Shown in pieces: positions 1-7,787 of a DNA stretch of 56,749 nt (positions are counted from its first letter, which is position 1; every line of letters begins with the position of its first letter). Below the pieces are notes generated by a model. The model did not search any database, had not been told where the DNA came from, and worked only from the letters and a program-made list of their open reading frames with translations. The DNA is from a virus. The position numbers and the translations under genes are program-made. The stretch lies in IMG/VR virus record IMGVR_UViG_3300025108_000059, positions 1 to 56,749 of that record; one strand, 5' to 3'.

Positions 1-383
1 CTTGTCATACCTCTGTAAATCTCTAATGGATGCAGTATTGTAGGTGTCAAATCGTCTGTTAGCATGGTGATCTCGTTGCTACGTATAATACATATTGCTT
101 TGGACCCTGCAATTAATCCATCTAATTCCATTTTACTTTGTCTGCCATCGGCCTGTGTTGCACTGCCACCATTTTTAATACTAGCAAGTATCCACAAGTA
201 ATCATCTATTGTAACTTGGCTTTCTGCTACTACAAAAACAACGTGAGGACCAATACCGTGTTCTTTTAGTCTTTCAATTTTAGCGTCTAGATTAGTATGT
301 AGTTCGCCCCACGTAATTTGTTCTGTTGATGAACTTAGAAATATTTGGTCATCGCTTAATGGTTTTTGTTTTTGTTTTAACAT
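1..383 (-). CDS. ANL-superfamily (AMP-forming ligase) N-terminus-like protein, partial
   Basis: The gene starts at an ATG at 383 and runs off the left edge; 127 residues are visible. Residues 27-65 read like the N-terminal subdomain of acyl-CoA synthetases and adenylation domains: ITWGEL, a helix, GIGPHVVFVV, then WILASIKNGGSATQAD, resembling the family pattern T-x-x-EL ... G-x-x-x-x-D-x-V ... A-x-x-A-G-A. A following ICIIRSNE strand fits the next beta-alpha unit. The signature P-loop and catalytic motifs would lie outside the window. An AAAGGT ribosome site and a late-type promoter (404-412) precede it. The family call rests on pattern resemblance only; it could be an unrelated Rossmann-like protein. 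Confidence 0.45.
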   Translation of the reverse strand, partial: MLKQKQKPLSDDQIFLSSSTEQITWGELHTNLDAKIERLKEHGIGPHVVFVVAESQVTIDDYLWILASIKNGGSATQADGRQSKMELDGLIAGSKAICIIRSNEITMLTDDLTPTILHPLEIYRGMT

Positions 384-403
384 ATGTTTAATACCTTTAC
401 ACT

Positions 404-412
404 TATTTATTT
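404..412 (-). promoter_or_regulatory. late promoter element
   Basis: Minus strand AAATAAATA, a T4-late-like -10 element 21 nt before the ATG at 383. It is weaker than the window consensus (G/C)ATAAATAC. Confidence 0.45.
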
Positions 413-441
413 AAGAAAAAACCCAGCACGTTGGCTGGGTT
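413..441 (-). terminator. rho-independent terminator
   Basis: Minus strand stem AACCCAGC / GCTGGGTT (420-427 with 434-441) with a 6-nt loop, followed by a TTTTTTCTT tract. It closes the tRNA transcription unit. Confidence 0.85.
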
Positions 442-447
442 AATTTT

Positions 448-521
448 TGGTGGAGGATAAGAGAGTTGAACTCTTAATTCCTGGATGCAAACCAGACGTG
501 ATCCCATTTCACCAATCCCCC
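448..521 (-). tRNA. tRNA-Ala (UGC)
   Basis: Cloverleaf with 7-bp acceptor stem, 5-bp anticodon stem, loop TTTGCAT giving anticodon UGC, T-loop TTCAACT on a 5-bp AAGAG/CTCTT stem, and an encoded 3' CCA. The acceptor stem carries G3-U70, the classical alanine identity element, which supports the assignment. It is 113 nt downstream of tRNA-Thr in the same unit. Confidence 0.93.
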
Positions 522-634
522 GAACTGTTTATAATTTTTGTTAATGTCTTGTCTATTTGTATTTCCTAGTAAAGCATTTAAGCCCGGCAGTCCTGTCGCC
601 TTCATGTTTATGTTTTTATATTATGTGTAGTTGG

Positions 635-710
635 TGGTGCCGGTAGAATGATTCGAACACTCGACCTGATGCTTACAAGGCAACTGCTCTTCCAACTGAG
701 CTATACCGGC
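635..710 (-). tRNA. tRNA-Thr (UGU)
   Basis: Perfect 7-bp acceptor stem GCCGGTA/TACCGGC, D arm with TTGG, anticodon loop CTTGTAA (UGU), T-loop TTCGAAT and an encoded CCA. The anticodon stem has one T-T mismatch at positions 28-42 (GTTGC against GCATC). A late-type promoter lies directly upstream. Confidence 0.93.
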
Positions 711-724
711 TTTTTTGTTACTTT

Positions 725-733
725 TTATTTATC
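725..733 (-). promoter_or_regulatory. late promoter element
   Basis: Minus strand GATAAATAA, about 15 nt before the tRNA-Thr 5' end; it overlaps the stop codon of the glycine-zipper gene. It would start the tRNA unit. Confidence 0.5.
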
Positions 734-1283
734 GGTTGTATCTCAGTGAGTATTTTGCTGTAATTGTAAACGTATCATTGAGTGTAGGACACTTGTTAAG
801 TATAAATGTATGCAACGAGTTATTCATTGCAGGCACTTTTACTGTCACTCTGCATTTAGGTGGGTTTTCTTGCCATGTTACTTTATTAATAATTTCACAT
901 TGTTCTACTTGTTTGTATCCAACAATAGTTTGCTGTCCGCCTTTTTTATTGGCATAGTCTGCCCCTAGTATTGCACCTAGTATAGTTGCGGCATCTTTAC
1001 CCTTACCACCACCTACTTGGTTACCTAGTATACCACCAATAATTGCGCCGCCTAATACTTCGCCAGTTTGTGCACCGCCAGTTTTACCATAAATTGGAAC
1101 ATTTACAACAGAACAAGATCTGGTTGGAGTTAACACTTGAGTAGACCCTGTATTCTGTAATTCTGCTTTTATTACAAAGCCAGTAACATTGTCAACATTA
1201 GTTGTTATCATCATCGCATCAGCAAATACTGATTGAGCGAATAATATAGTTGTTAGTATAATTCCGTATGCAAATTTATTCAT
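729..1283 (-). CDS. secreted glycine-zipper (17-kDa antigen-like) protein
   Basis: 184 residues. The start at 1283 is chosen because AGGAGA lies 6 nt upstream; an ATG at 1301 is in frame but lacks a site. A signal peptide is visible: MNK, a hydrophobic run, then SVFA before DAM. Residues about 75-115 (GEVLGGAIIGGILG, GAILGADYANKKGG) form the glycine-zipper 2TM pattern of the Rickettsia 17-kDa antigen family, followed by a Cys-containing beta-rich tail (EQCEI ... KCRVTVKV). In bacteria such proteins are envelope lipoproteins or periplasmic. In a phage it could act on the envelope during infection or lysis; that role is inference. Confidence 0.75.
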   Translation of the reverse strand: MNKFAYGIILTTILFAQSVFADAMMITTNVDNVTGFVIKAELQNTGSTQVLTPTRSCSVVNVPIYGKTGGAQTGEVLGGAIIGGILGNQVGGGKGKDAATILGAILGADYANKKGGQQTIVGYKQVEQCEIINKVTWQENPPKCRVTVKVPAMNNSLHTFILNKCPTLNDTFTITAKYSLRYNR

Positions 1284-1297
1284 AGTTGATCTCCTAA

Positions 1298-1585
1298 TCA
1301 TTGTAGTTCTGGAAACATTTGTTTCACATAGTTTTTAACAATAACTTTTGTATCGTTATCGATTCCATTAACTCGTTCTCTTGGGTTTTCTGTTCCAAAC
1401 GTTTTAATTTCTTCTTTAGCAAGATGCAAAAGTTGTCGTTTATTCATTTGTTGTAGACTTCTTAAATCTATAGATTCGCCAATTAAGGCGCTTAAGATAT
1501 AATCACCTACATCGTCATTACTAAGCGGAACCTCAATTTTAGCATTGATTCGCTTAATTCCATCGTTATATTTTTGTGCTCTCAT
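1298..1585 (-). CDS. hypothetical protein, 95 aa
   Basis: Small charged protein rich in Lys/Arg/Asp with predicted helices (RSLQQMNKRQLLHLAKEEIK). No family recognised. It is the first gene behind the sigma70-type promoter at 1622-1650. Its end lies 14 nt upstream of the chosen start of the glycine-zipper gene, so the two are probably co-transcribed. Confidence 0.7.
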   Translation of the reverse strand: MRAQKYNDGIKRINAKIEVPLSNDDVGDYILSALIGESIDLRSLQQMNKRQLLHLAKEEIKTFGTENPRERVNGIDNDTKVIVKNYVKQMFPELQ

Positions 1586-1621
1586 TTTAGTATCATTTCT
1601 TTATTTAATACAATTATATAT

Positions 1622-1650
1622 AATATAACAGTAAGATAGTCTTTTGTCAA
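1622..1650 (-). promoter_or_regulatory. sigma70-type promoter with imperfect spacer palindrome
   Basis: Minus strand TTGACA (1645-1650), 17-nt spacer, TATATT (1622-1627). The spacer contains AAGACTATCTT, an odd-centred version of the AAGA-NN-TCTT element seen at 28.8-30.1 kb. Confidence 0.75.
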
Positions 1651-1685
1651 CCGAAATGTCTTGTTTTTTTAGATTTTTTTGAATA

Positions 1686-2969
1686 TTACCAAGAACTTAG
1701 CGAAGCTCTGGCCCAAATACTAGTAATTCCGTCATAATCTGCACTAGCTATATAGATATGTGTGCTATCTGATGCTAAATCACCCTTTTTATCGCCTGGA
1801 CTACCTATACTAGTAGCAGGAACACCTTTTCTGACCATTGGATTAGGGTTAGTTAAATTTGTTGTTGTAGCCGGTGAACTATTACTTACTATTCCACCTT
1901 CTTCTAATCCAGTTATACCAGGTGCTGTAGATAATGTTACTGGAGATCCTTCACTTTTAGCTACTGTGTAATCTGGTGATGTTGTATATCCTGTAATTAC
2001 GCCACAATAGTCATAAACCGGTGTTCTAACTACAGATGCAGCTACAGCCGAATCGTTTTGCTTTAATTTGTCTAACATTTGTTTATCTAACAAATAGTCA
2101 AATATACTGTTTCCTAGATCATCAACTGGATATCCGCTTAAACTATCATATGCGGCTTTCAGTGCCGCTGCAAGTCCTTGTGCTTTTGCTAGTGTTAATG
2201 TGCTTGAATCAATTGCAGTTCCAACGCCGGTATATGTTTCTTGTGTGCTTGTATCTGCAAATGCACTACCGCCATTAGAGTTTGTTCCACTAAAGTTATT
2301 TTCTAATGTAACTAAATTCTTCATATCAGATGCAAATGCATTAAGTTCATTTGCTAAACTGTTAATAGTTGCCTGTGGAGCATTTGCAAGACTACCAAAT
2401 TCGTCAATTACATCTCCCAACGATTTAAGAATTCCACCTTGGAAAATACCTGCATTAAATCCACTACCTGATGTGCAACCACCTACGTCACTGTCTAACA
2501 TGGTTCCTAGTTTGTCAAGAATGTCTTTACCTGCTCCCAAGTATGAACCAAATATCTGCTTCAATACATTTGGAATAGGTTTTGGATTAACTGGTGTTCC
2601 ACAGAAATTAATCATATTAGCAATTGCGGCAAACTCGGCGATTGCTGCATTAAGTCTTGCCAATACATTATCAATATTTGTATGTGCTATAAATTCGTCT
2701 AAGGCCGCTTCGGCTTCTGCAAGTGCTTTATATAATTCTGGTGGAACTCCTGATATACCTAACAATCTGCCTAAGTTAATTTTTAAACATAACTGTAAGT
2801 TAGGAAGTTTAATTCCATTACCTGCAAGTAAACTACAGATAATTTCTCGTAAACTCATACTAGTTGTAGTTGTTTCTACTTCACCTGTGCCGGCATCAAC
2901 AGTAACACTTGTTACTAAATCAACATCAGTGTTCTTTAAATAATTGGCCGCTGTTTCAAAATCTGCCAC
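1686..2969 (-). CDS. virion/baseplate-associated structural protein
   Basis: About 427 residues. A GTG start at 2969 is preferred because GGAG sits 6 nt upstream, inside the end of the PAAR gene; TTG at 2981 is an in-frame alternative. The N-terminal half is helical and Ala/Leu/Asn-rich (LYKALAEAEAALDEF, LARLNAAIAEFAAIANM). The C-terminus ends in a beta motif (GDLASDSTHIYIASADYDG, then SIWARASL) that resembles decoration modules in the sheath gene of this window. It directly follows the PAAR tip gene, so a place in the tail tip or baseplate is likely. No T4 orthologue is recognised. Confidence 0.6.
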   Translation of the reverse strand: MADFETAANYLKNTDVDLVTSVTVDAGTGEVETTTTSMSLREIICSLLAGNGIKLPNLQLCLKINLGRLLGISGVPPELYKALAEAEAALDEFIAHTNIDNVLARLNAAIAEFAAIANMINFCGTPVNPKPIPNVLKQIFGSYLGAGKDILDKLGTMLDSDVGGCTSGSGFNAGIFQGGILKSLGDVIDEFGSLANAPQATINSLANELNAFASDMKNLVTLENNFSGTNSNGGSAFADTSTQETYTGVGTAIDSSTLTLAKAQGLAAALKAAYDSLSGYPVDDLGNSIFDYLLDKQMLDKLKQNDSAVAASVVRTPVYDYCGVITGYTTSPDYTVAKSEGSPVTLSTAPGITGLEEGGIVSNSSPATTTNLTNPNPMVRKGVPATSIGSPGDKKGDLASDSTHIYIASADYDGITSIWARASLSSW

Positions 2970-2970
2970 G

Positions 2971-3261
2971 TTATGCTCCAACCTTTACGTCACCACTGGC
3001 AGTAGTTGCCTTTGGATTGCAATGATCACCACCGGGTATTGGACAAAGATTATCTGCTGATGCACTATTACCTTGTATCACTACTAATTTATGATTAACC
3101 TTTACATTATTACATGCTGCTTTTAAATTGCCATCGCCGTGGGTGTTTGGATCACCATGAACACTACATAGTTTATTATTAACCCATACCGTGCTTTGTC
3201 CTGTAACATTAGTTGAGGCTCCGCATGCACGACTGTCTGTATTTCGGTGAACTCCTGCCAT
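2971..3261 (-). CDS. PAAR-repeat tail-tip protein
   Basis: 96 residues with the PAAR-repeat pattern: MAGVHRNTDSRACG, then VWVNNKLCSVHGDPNTHG and VNHKLVVIQG, GDHC and ASGDVKVGA. Cys and His residues (C13, C32, H35, H41, C73, H79, C80) could bind the structural metal of PAAR cones. PAAR proteins cap the central spike of contractile tails (T4 gp5.4) and help pierce the outer membrane. It lies 1 nt from the Sm-like gene and abuts the structural gene downstream. Confidence 0.85.
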   Translation of the reverse strand: MAGVHRNTDSRACGASTNVTGQSTVWVNNKLCSVHGDPNTHGDGNLKAACNNVKVNHKLVVIQGNSASADNLCPIPGGDHCNPKATTASGDVKVGA

Positions 3262-3262
3262 A

Positions 3263-3559
3263 TTATGCTTTTGCTAAATGTATACCTGTTGTTTGTTGAA
3301 TATATGTATCGCCGGCGTCCTTCGCTGACTTAACTACACATATAATACTATTTATATTCAAACGCACTTTAGCATCTGGGCTAACTGTGAACATAAATGG
3401 TGATAGGCCTACGCCTTTTTCTGCTGCTACTAAAATAAGTGGCTTGTTTAGTGAAATGTGTGTTGCTGTTTCTTCTTCGAGTTTCGCAATCATTTCTTCA
3501 CCACTGCTTAGTTTGATACTTACTATGTCCCCTACTTTATAAGGTGCTTCAATAATCAT
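3263..3559 (-). CDS. small Sm-like beta-barrel protein, hypothetical
   Basis: 98 residues. The N-terminal 50 residues (YKVGDIVSIKLSSGEEMIAKL, then SLNKPLILV) resemble an Sm/LSm or SH3-like barrel. The end is predicted extended (NINSIICVV). It overlaps the glutaredoxin gene by 4 nt (ATGA). RNA binding is possible by analogy to LSm proteins but cannot be read from the residues; similar small proteins occur in marine T4-like phages as conserved hypotheticals. Confidence 0.6.
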   Translation of the reverse strand: MIIEAPYKVGDIVSIKLSSGEEMIAKLEEETATHISLNKPLILVAAEKGVGLSPFMFTVSPDAKVRLNINSIICVVKSAKDAGDTYIQQTTGIHLAKA

Positions 3560-3813
3560 AATGTAAATCCTGTTCCGTTAAAATTGGTTGTTTCAATGTA
3601 TGTTGTCAATTGATCATACCCGCCAATGTTTGTTCCGTTAATAAACACTTGTGGGAAGGTTCTGGCTCTTGGAGCAACTTCCATTAAATCTTCTCTTGTA
3701 AAATCTTCATCAAGCATTTTTGCTTCAAACTCAATGTCCATTCTTTTTAGTAATGCCTTAGTCTTATCGCAATAAGGACAATGTGGCTTACTGTATACTA
3801 CTACTTTTGTCAT
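3556..3813 (-). CDS. glutaredoxin
   Basis: 85 residues, a compact thioredoxin fold with the dithiol active site HCPYCDKTK at residues 11-19, cis-proline segment TFPQVFING and GGYDQL near the C-terminus. All three are glutaredoxin hallmarks. It overlaps nrdB by 4 nt, which fits its role as electron donor for ribonucleotide reductase. Confidence 0.95.
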   Translation of the reverse strand: MTKVVVYSKPHCPYCDKTKALLKRMDIEFEAKMLDEDFTREDLMEVAPRARTFPQVFINGTNIGGYDQLTTYIETTNFNGTGFTL

Positions 3814-4943
3814 AAACTAAATCCTTTAAATGTATCTTCTGATACGTCCTGTTTAACACCACCAACCACATAACTACTGATTTCAGTTTCTTGTGGAGCA
3901 ACTTGCACTTCAGAGCCGCTAATCCATTTTTGTGTCCATGGTAGTGGGTTTGCTTGTGATATACTATATGGACATTTTAATCCAACTGCGGCCATACGCT
4001 TTGATGCGATCCATTCAATATAATCACTTAATAGCTGTGTATTCAATCCAATCATTGATCCATCTTTAAACAAATAATCTGCCCATGCTTTTTCTTGTTC
4101 TACTGCATCTACAAACATCTGAATACATTCTTCTTCTGTTTCTTTAGCAATCTTAATATAGTCTGGGTCATCTTTTGGTAGAACCTTTAATAAAGATTGC
4201 GTAAATGCTAAGTGCAAGTTTTCATCACGTGCAATTAGTTTAATAATCTTAGCATTACCTTCCATCTTTTTAAGTTCTGCGAATGCCCATGAACATGCAA
4301 ATGAAACATAGAAACGAACACCTTCTAGGATGTTCACACTCATTAGTGTTTTGTATAGTAACTTTTTAATTTCATACTTGTCAATTGTAATTTTTTTACC
4401 GTTAACTGTATGTTTGCCTTCGCCTAATAAGTTGTAATAAGAGGTAAGTTCAATAAGTTGATCATAACATTCTGAGATATCGGCTGCACAATCCATTATT
4501 TCTGGAATATCCATCATTTCATCAAAAACAATACTTGGGTTAGCATATACATTACGAATAATATGTGTATAACTACGTGAGTGAATTGTTTCACTAAATG
4601 TCCAAGTTTGAATCCATGCTTCTAGTTCTGGTAAACACACTAATGGACCAAATGCTTCTACTGGTGCTCTGCCTTGAACACTGTCTAACAATATTTGTCT
4701 TTTGAGGTTGCTTGTAAAAATATGTTGCTCGTGTTCTGTAAGAAGTTTAAAATCATTTGCATCTCGTAGAACATCTACCTCTTCTGGACGCCAAAAGAAT
4801 CCCAACTGCTTATCAGTTAGTTTATCAAACTGCTTATACTTCATAGTGTCATATCGCTGGATTGCAACTGCACCTGCTGGGTCCATAAAAGCTAATGCTT
4901 TAGTGTGATCTGTTTTATTTGCTGAATTAAATACTGACGTCAT
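3810..4943 (-). CDS. nrdB: ribonucleoside-diphosphate reductase class Ia, beta subunit
   Basis: 377 residues, normal length. The di-iron/tyrosyl-radical residues are all present: Asp in LLDSVQGRAP, Glu and His in FSETIHSRSYTH with the radical Tyr in SRSYTH, Glu in EGVRFYVSFAC, and Glu/His in ARDENLHLAFTQ. The tail DTFKGFSL supplies the peptide that docks on NrdA. It lies between glutaredoxin (overlap) and nrdA (16 nt). It makes dNTPs for phage replication. Confidence 0.98.
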   Translation of the reverse strand: MTSVFNSANKTDHTKALAFMDPAGAVAIQRYDTMKYKQFDKLTDKQLGFFWRPEEVDVLRDANDFKLLTEHEQHIFTSNLKRQILLDSVQGRAPVEAFGPLVCLPELEAWIQTWTFSETIHSRSYTHIIRNVYANPSIVFDEMMDIPEIMDCAADISECYDQLIELTSYYNLLGEGKHTVNGKKITIDKYEIKKLLYKTLMSVNILEGVRFYVSFACSWAFAELKKMEGNAKIIKLIARDENLHLAFTQSLLKVLPKDDPDYIKIAKETEEECIQMFVDAVEQEKAWADYLFKDGSMIGLNTQLLSDYIEWIASKRMAAVGLKCPYSISQANPLPWTQKWISGSEVQVAPQETEISSYVVGGVKQDVSEDTFKGFSL

Positions 4944-4959
4944 TTTATATTACTCTCTA

Positions 4960-7281
4960 TTATATCTTGCAACTATCACAGTCCTCGTCATCAAGGTCTG
5001 ATGTTCCTTCGTATTCTGGCAAAGCATTTACTCCATTAAGTTCATCTATATTGAGCTCGCCTTGACCGTCATGTGTATTAAAATAATACAATTGTTTTCC
5101 ACCGTATTTGTAAAACATCATTAGATGTTGTAGCATAACACTCATTGGTATCTTGTCATCTTCGTAAAACTGTGGATTATAACTTGTATTAACACTAATA
5201 CCTTGATCGATATACTTTTGTAATACTGCCATAATTTTTAAATAACCTTCTGGAGATTTTTGATTCCATAGTAAGTCATATTTATTCTTTAACCTAGCAA
5301 AACCAGGAACCACTTGCTTTAACACACCATGCTTACTTTGTTTAACACTTACTAAACTACGTGGTGGTTCAATACCGTTTGTGCTGTTACTAATTTGTGC
5401 TGATGTTTCTGCAGGCATAAGTGCCATTAATGTTGAATTGCGGATACCTGTTTCTTTTAACTGTTTACGCAATCCTTTCCAATTTTGACGTTCTTTGTGT
5501 GGGACTAATTCATCTACATCTTGCTTATAAGTTTGATTAGGTGTAATACCTTTACCATACTTAGTTTCATTATTTTTAGGAATTGCACCTTTTTCTTCGG
5601 CTAAATCTGCACTTGCTTTAATTAAATAATAACTCCATGCTTCTGCCCATTCGTCAACTAATGCTAAACCACCTTTATTGATGTCTTGATAGTTTAAGTC
5701 ATTCTTGGCTAGCCAATAAGCAAAGTTAATAATACCAATACCCAATGGGCGTCTATTTTTTGTGCTACGTTCTGCTGCATCAACTGGATAGTCTTGATAT
5801 GTTAATAATTCATCTAATGCTCTTACTGATAATCTGCAGACACGTTCAAAATCTTTTGGTGCTCTAATATTGCCCCAATTGATTGCCGCTAATGTGCATA
5901 AACTAATTTCACCTTCTTCGTCAAACACATGTTTCAATGGTTTAGTAGGTAGGTTAATTTCACAGCATAAATTACTTTGTTTAATTGGTGCTGCCTGTTC
6001 ATCAAATGCGCCATGTGTATTTGCATGGTCTACATTCATTAGATATACACGACCTGTATTTTTACGTTCTTCAATAAACTGGCTAAACAACTCAATTGCT
6101 GTAACTGTTTTTTTACGCAATCGTGTATTACGTTCAGCAGTTTCGTATAGTTCTTTAAATTTGTCTTGGTCACCAAAAAAAGCTTCATAAAGTCCTGGAA
6201 CATCACTTGGTGAGAAAAGAGTAATATTTCCACCCGTTAGCAAACGCTCATACATAAGTTTATTAAATTGCACTCCATAGTCCATGTGTCTTACACGATT
6301 ATCTTCTGTGCCTTTATTGTTTTTTAGCACTAGTAAATCTTCAACTTCTAAATGCCAAATTGGATAATACAATGTTGCTGCTCCACCACGCACACCACCC
6401 TGGCTACATGATTTAACTGCACTTTGAAACATTTTATAAAATGGAATAACACCTGTGTGACTTGCATCACCATTACGAATAGGTGAGTTAATAGCACGAA
6501 TACTACCTGCACCAATACCAATACCAGCCTTTTGACTTACGTATTTTACTATAGAACTAGAAGTAGCATTAATGCTATCAAGACTGTCGTCGGTTTCAAT
6601 AAGAACGCAACTACTGAATTGACGTTGTGGCGTGCGGAGTCCGGCCATAATAGGAGTAGGTAAACTAATATCGAAATTACTAATAGCGTCATAAAAATCC
6701 TTTACATATTTTATTCTTGTTTTTTGAGGGTAGTTAGCAAACAATGTTGCTGAAATCATCATGTATGCAATCTGTGGTGTTTCGTATATTTCACCTGTTA
6801 CTCTATTTTGAACTAAATATTTTCCACGAAACTGTTCCATTCCAGCAAATGCAATATTCTCATCTCTGTCATGTTTGATATAATGATCAAGTTGAAAAAT
6901 TTCTTCAGGGTTATAAACGGCGAAAAAATTCTCATCGTAATAACCTAGCTCTACATTGCGTTTAGCAATTTCATTAAGACTACATGGTTGAAACTTACCA
7001 TATACTTCTTTACGTAGGTGATAATTAATTAAACGTCCTGCTACCCATTGGTAGTTAGGTGTTTCTTCGCTGATAAGATCTGCGGCTGCCTTGATTAATG
7101 TTTCTTGAACTTTTGCTGTTTCTATTCCATTATAAAATGAAATATGACTTTTAATTTCTACTTCACTTGGACTAACACCTGTAATCCCTTCACAAGCATA
7201 AAAAACTACCTTGTGCATTTTTTCTAGATCTAACTGTTCGCTTGTTTGATCTCTTTTAATAACCGTAATATTATTTGTCAT
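4960..7281 (-). CDS. nrdA: ribonucleoside-diphosphate reductase class Ia, alpha subunit
   Basis: 773 residues with an N-terminal ATP-cone (ITVIKRDQTSEQLDLEKMH). Catalytic set: Cys in FSSCVLIETDD, Asn/Cys/Glu in SNLCCEINLPT, second Cys in SLCTLAAINWG, the radical-relay pair in QLYYFNT, and C-terminal shuttle cysteines CDSCKI (CxxC). A full aerobic reductase set (nrdA-nrdB-grx) is thus present in one operon. The ribosome site GGATGAGA precedes ATG 7281. I see no confident promoter in the 62-nt gap upstream. Confidence 0.98.
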   Translation of the reverse strand: MTNNITVIKRDQTSEQLDLEKMHKVVFYACEGITGVSPSEVEIKSHISFYNGIETAKVQETLIKAAADLISEETPNYQWVAGRLINYHLRKEVYGKFQPCSLNEIAKRNVELGYYDENFFAVYNPEEIFQLDHYIKHDRDENIAFAGMEQFRGKYLVQNRVTGEIYETPQIAYMMISATLFANYPQKTRIKYVKDFYDAISNFDISLPTPIMAGLRTPQRQFSSCVLIETDDSLDSINATSSSIVKYVSQKAGIGIGAGSIRAINSPIRNGDASHTGVIPFYKMFQSAVKSCSQGGVRGGAATLYYPIWHLEVEDLLVLKNNKGTEDNRVRHMDYGVQFNKLMYERLLTGGNITLFSPSDVPGLYEAFFGDQDKFKELYETAERNTRLRKKTVTAIELFSQFIEERKNTGRVYLMNVDHANTHGAFDEQAAPIKQSNLCCEINLPTKPLKHVFDEEGEISLCTLAAINWGNIRAPKDFERVCRLSVRALDELLTYQDYPVDAAERSTKNRRPLGIGIINFAYWLAKNDLNYQDINKGGLALVDEWAEAWSYYLIKASADLAEEKGAIPKNNETKYGKGITPNQTYKQDVDELVPHKERQNWKGLRKQLKETGIRNSTLMALMPAETSAQISNSTNGIEPPRSLVSVKQSKHGVLKQVVPGFARLKNKYDLLWNQKSPEGYLKIMAVLQKYIDQGISVNTSYNPQFYEDDKIPMSVMLQHLMMFYKYGGKQLYYFNTHDGQGELNIDELNGVNALPEYEGTSDLDDEDCDSCKI

Positions 7282-7343
7282 TTCTCATCCGTTTCTTTAG
7301 TTAGCTAATAAGTTATTTACAATAACAATCAAAGCATAAAGTA

Positions 7344-7778
7344 TTACGTTAACTTGCTAACCTTAATTTTTTCTAGAATAGTTGTGTCGTTATCTAGATC
7401 ATTCATATCATTTACTATACCATAATTATAGTTTAAAATATGCTTTTTGTCGACCGAAACTATTAAATTTATATAACTTTTTTTTGTATTCTGCACAAGT
7501 AAAATTTCACACTGTGCATAACTTTCTAACTGCAAAGTATATGCCATACCCAATGCTACATTGTTCTCATCATAGACGCCTTCCCAAATAAAATCCCAAG
7601 GTTGGGCCCATGTTTTGGCATCGTAAATGTCTGTATGCATACTAGACATCGGTGCCATTTTCCAAAAGTCTACAACTGCTTGTAGTCTTTCTAGATATTC
7701 CATACTTGCTAAAGTTTTTCGGAATTGCCTCCACAAACTAAGACGTTGCTTTGGCGAACACTGCCAAAATTCGTTCAT
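7344..7778 (-). CDS. conserved hypothetical protein of T4-like marine phages
   Basis: 144 residues. The opening MNEFWQCSPKQRLSLWRQFRK and the later WAQPWDFIWEG ... ALGMAYTLQLE are, from memory, a conserved family in marine T4-like phages of unknown function. No signal peptide or membrane span. No Shine-Dalgarno is obvious. It sits between a late structural gene and nrdA. Confidence 0.7.
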   Translation of the reverse strand: MNEFWQCSPKQRLSLWRQFRKTLASMEYLERLQAVVDFWKMAPMSSMHTDIYDAKTWAQPWDFIWEGVYDENNVALGMAYTLQLESYAQCEILLVQNTKKSYINLIVSVDKKHILNYNYGIVNDMNDLDNDTTILEKIKVSKLT

Positions 7779-7787
7779 ATTGTTATA

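Noticed and set aside
474-605. 43-codon minus-strand reading frame between the two tRNA genes
   Set aside because: It reads through most of tRNA-Ala, has no ribosome site, and the tRNA is unambiguous.
2200-2943. 247-codon plus-strand frame
   Set aside because: Lies entirely antisense to the 427-aa structural gene, which has an operon context and a good start; composition is that of a shadow frame.
7282-7343. Promoter for nrdA
   Set aside because: TTGATT and several AT-rich hexamers occur but none combine with a good -10 at 16-18 nt, and no late element is present.
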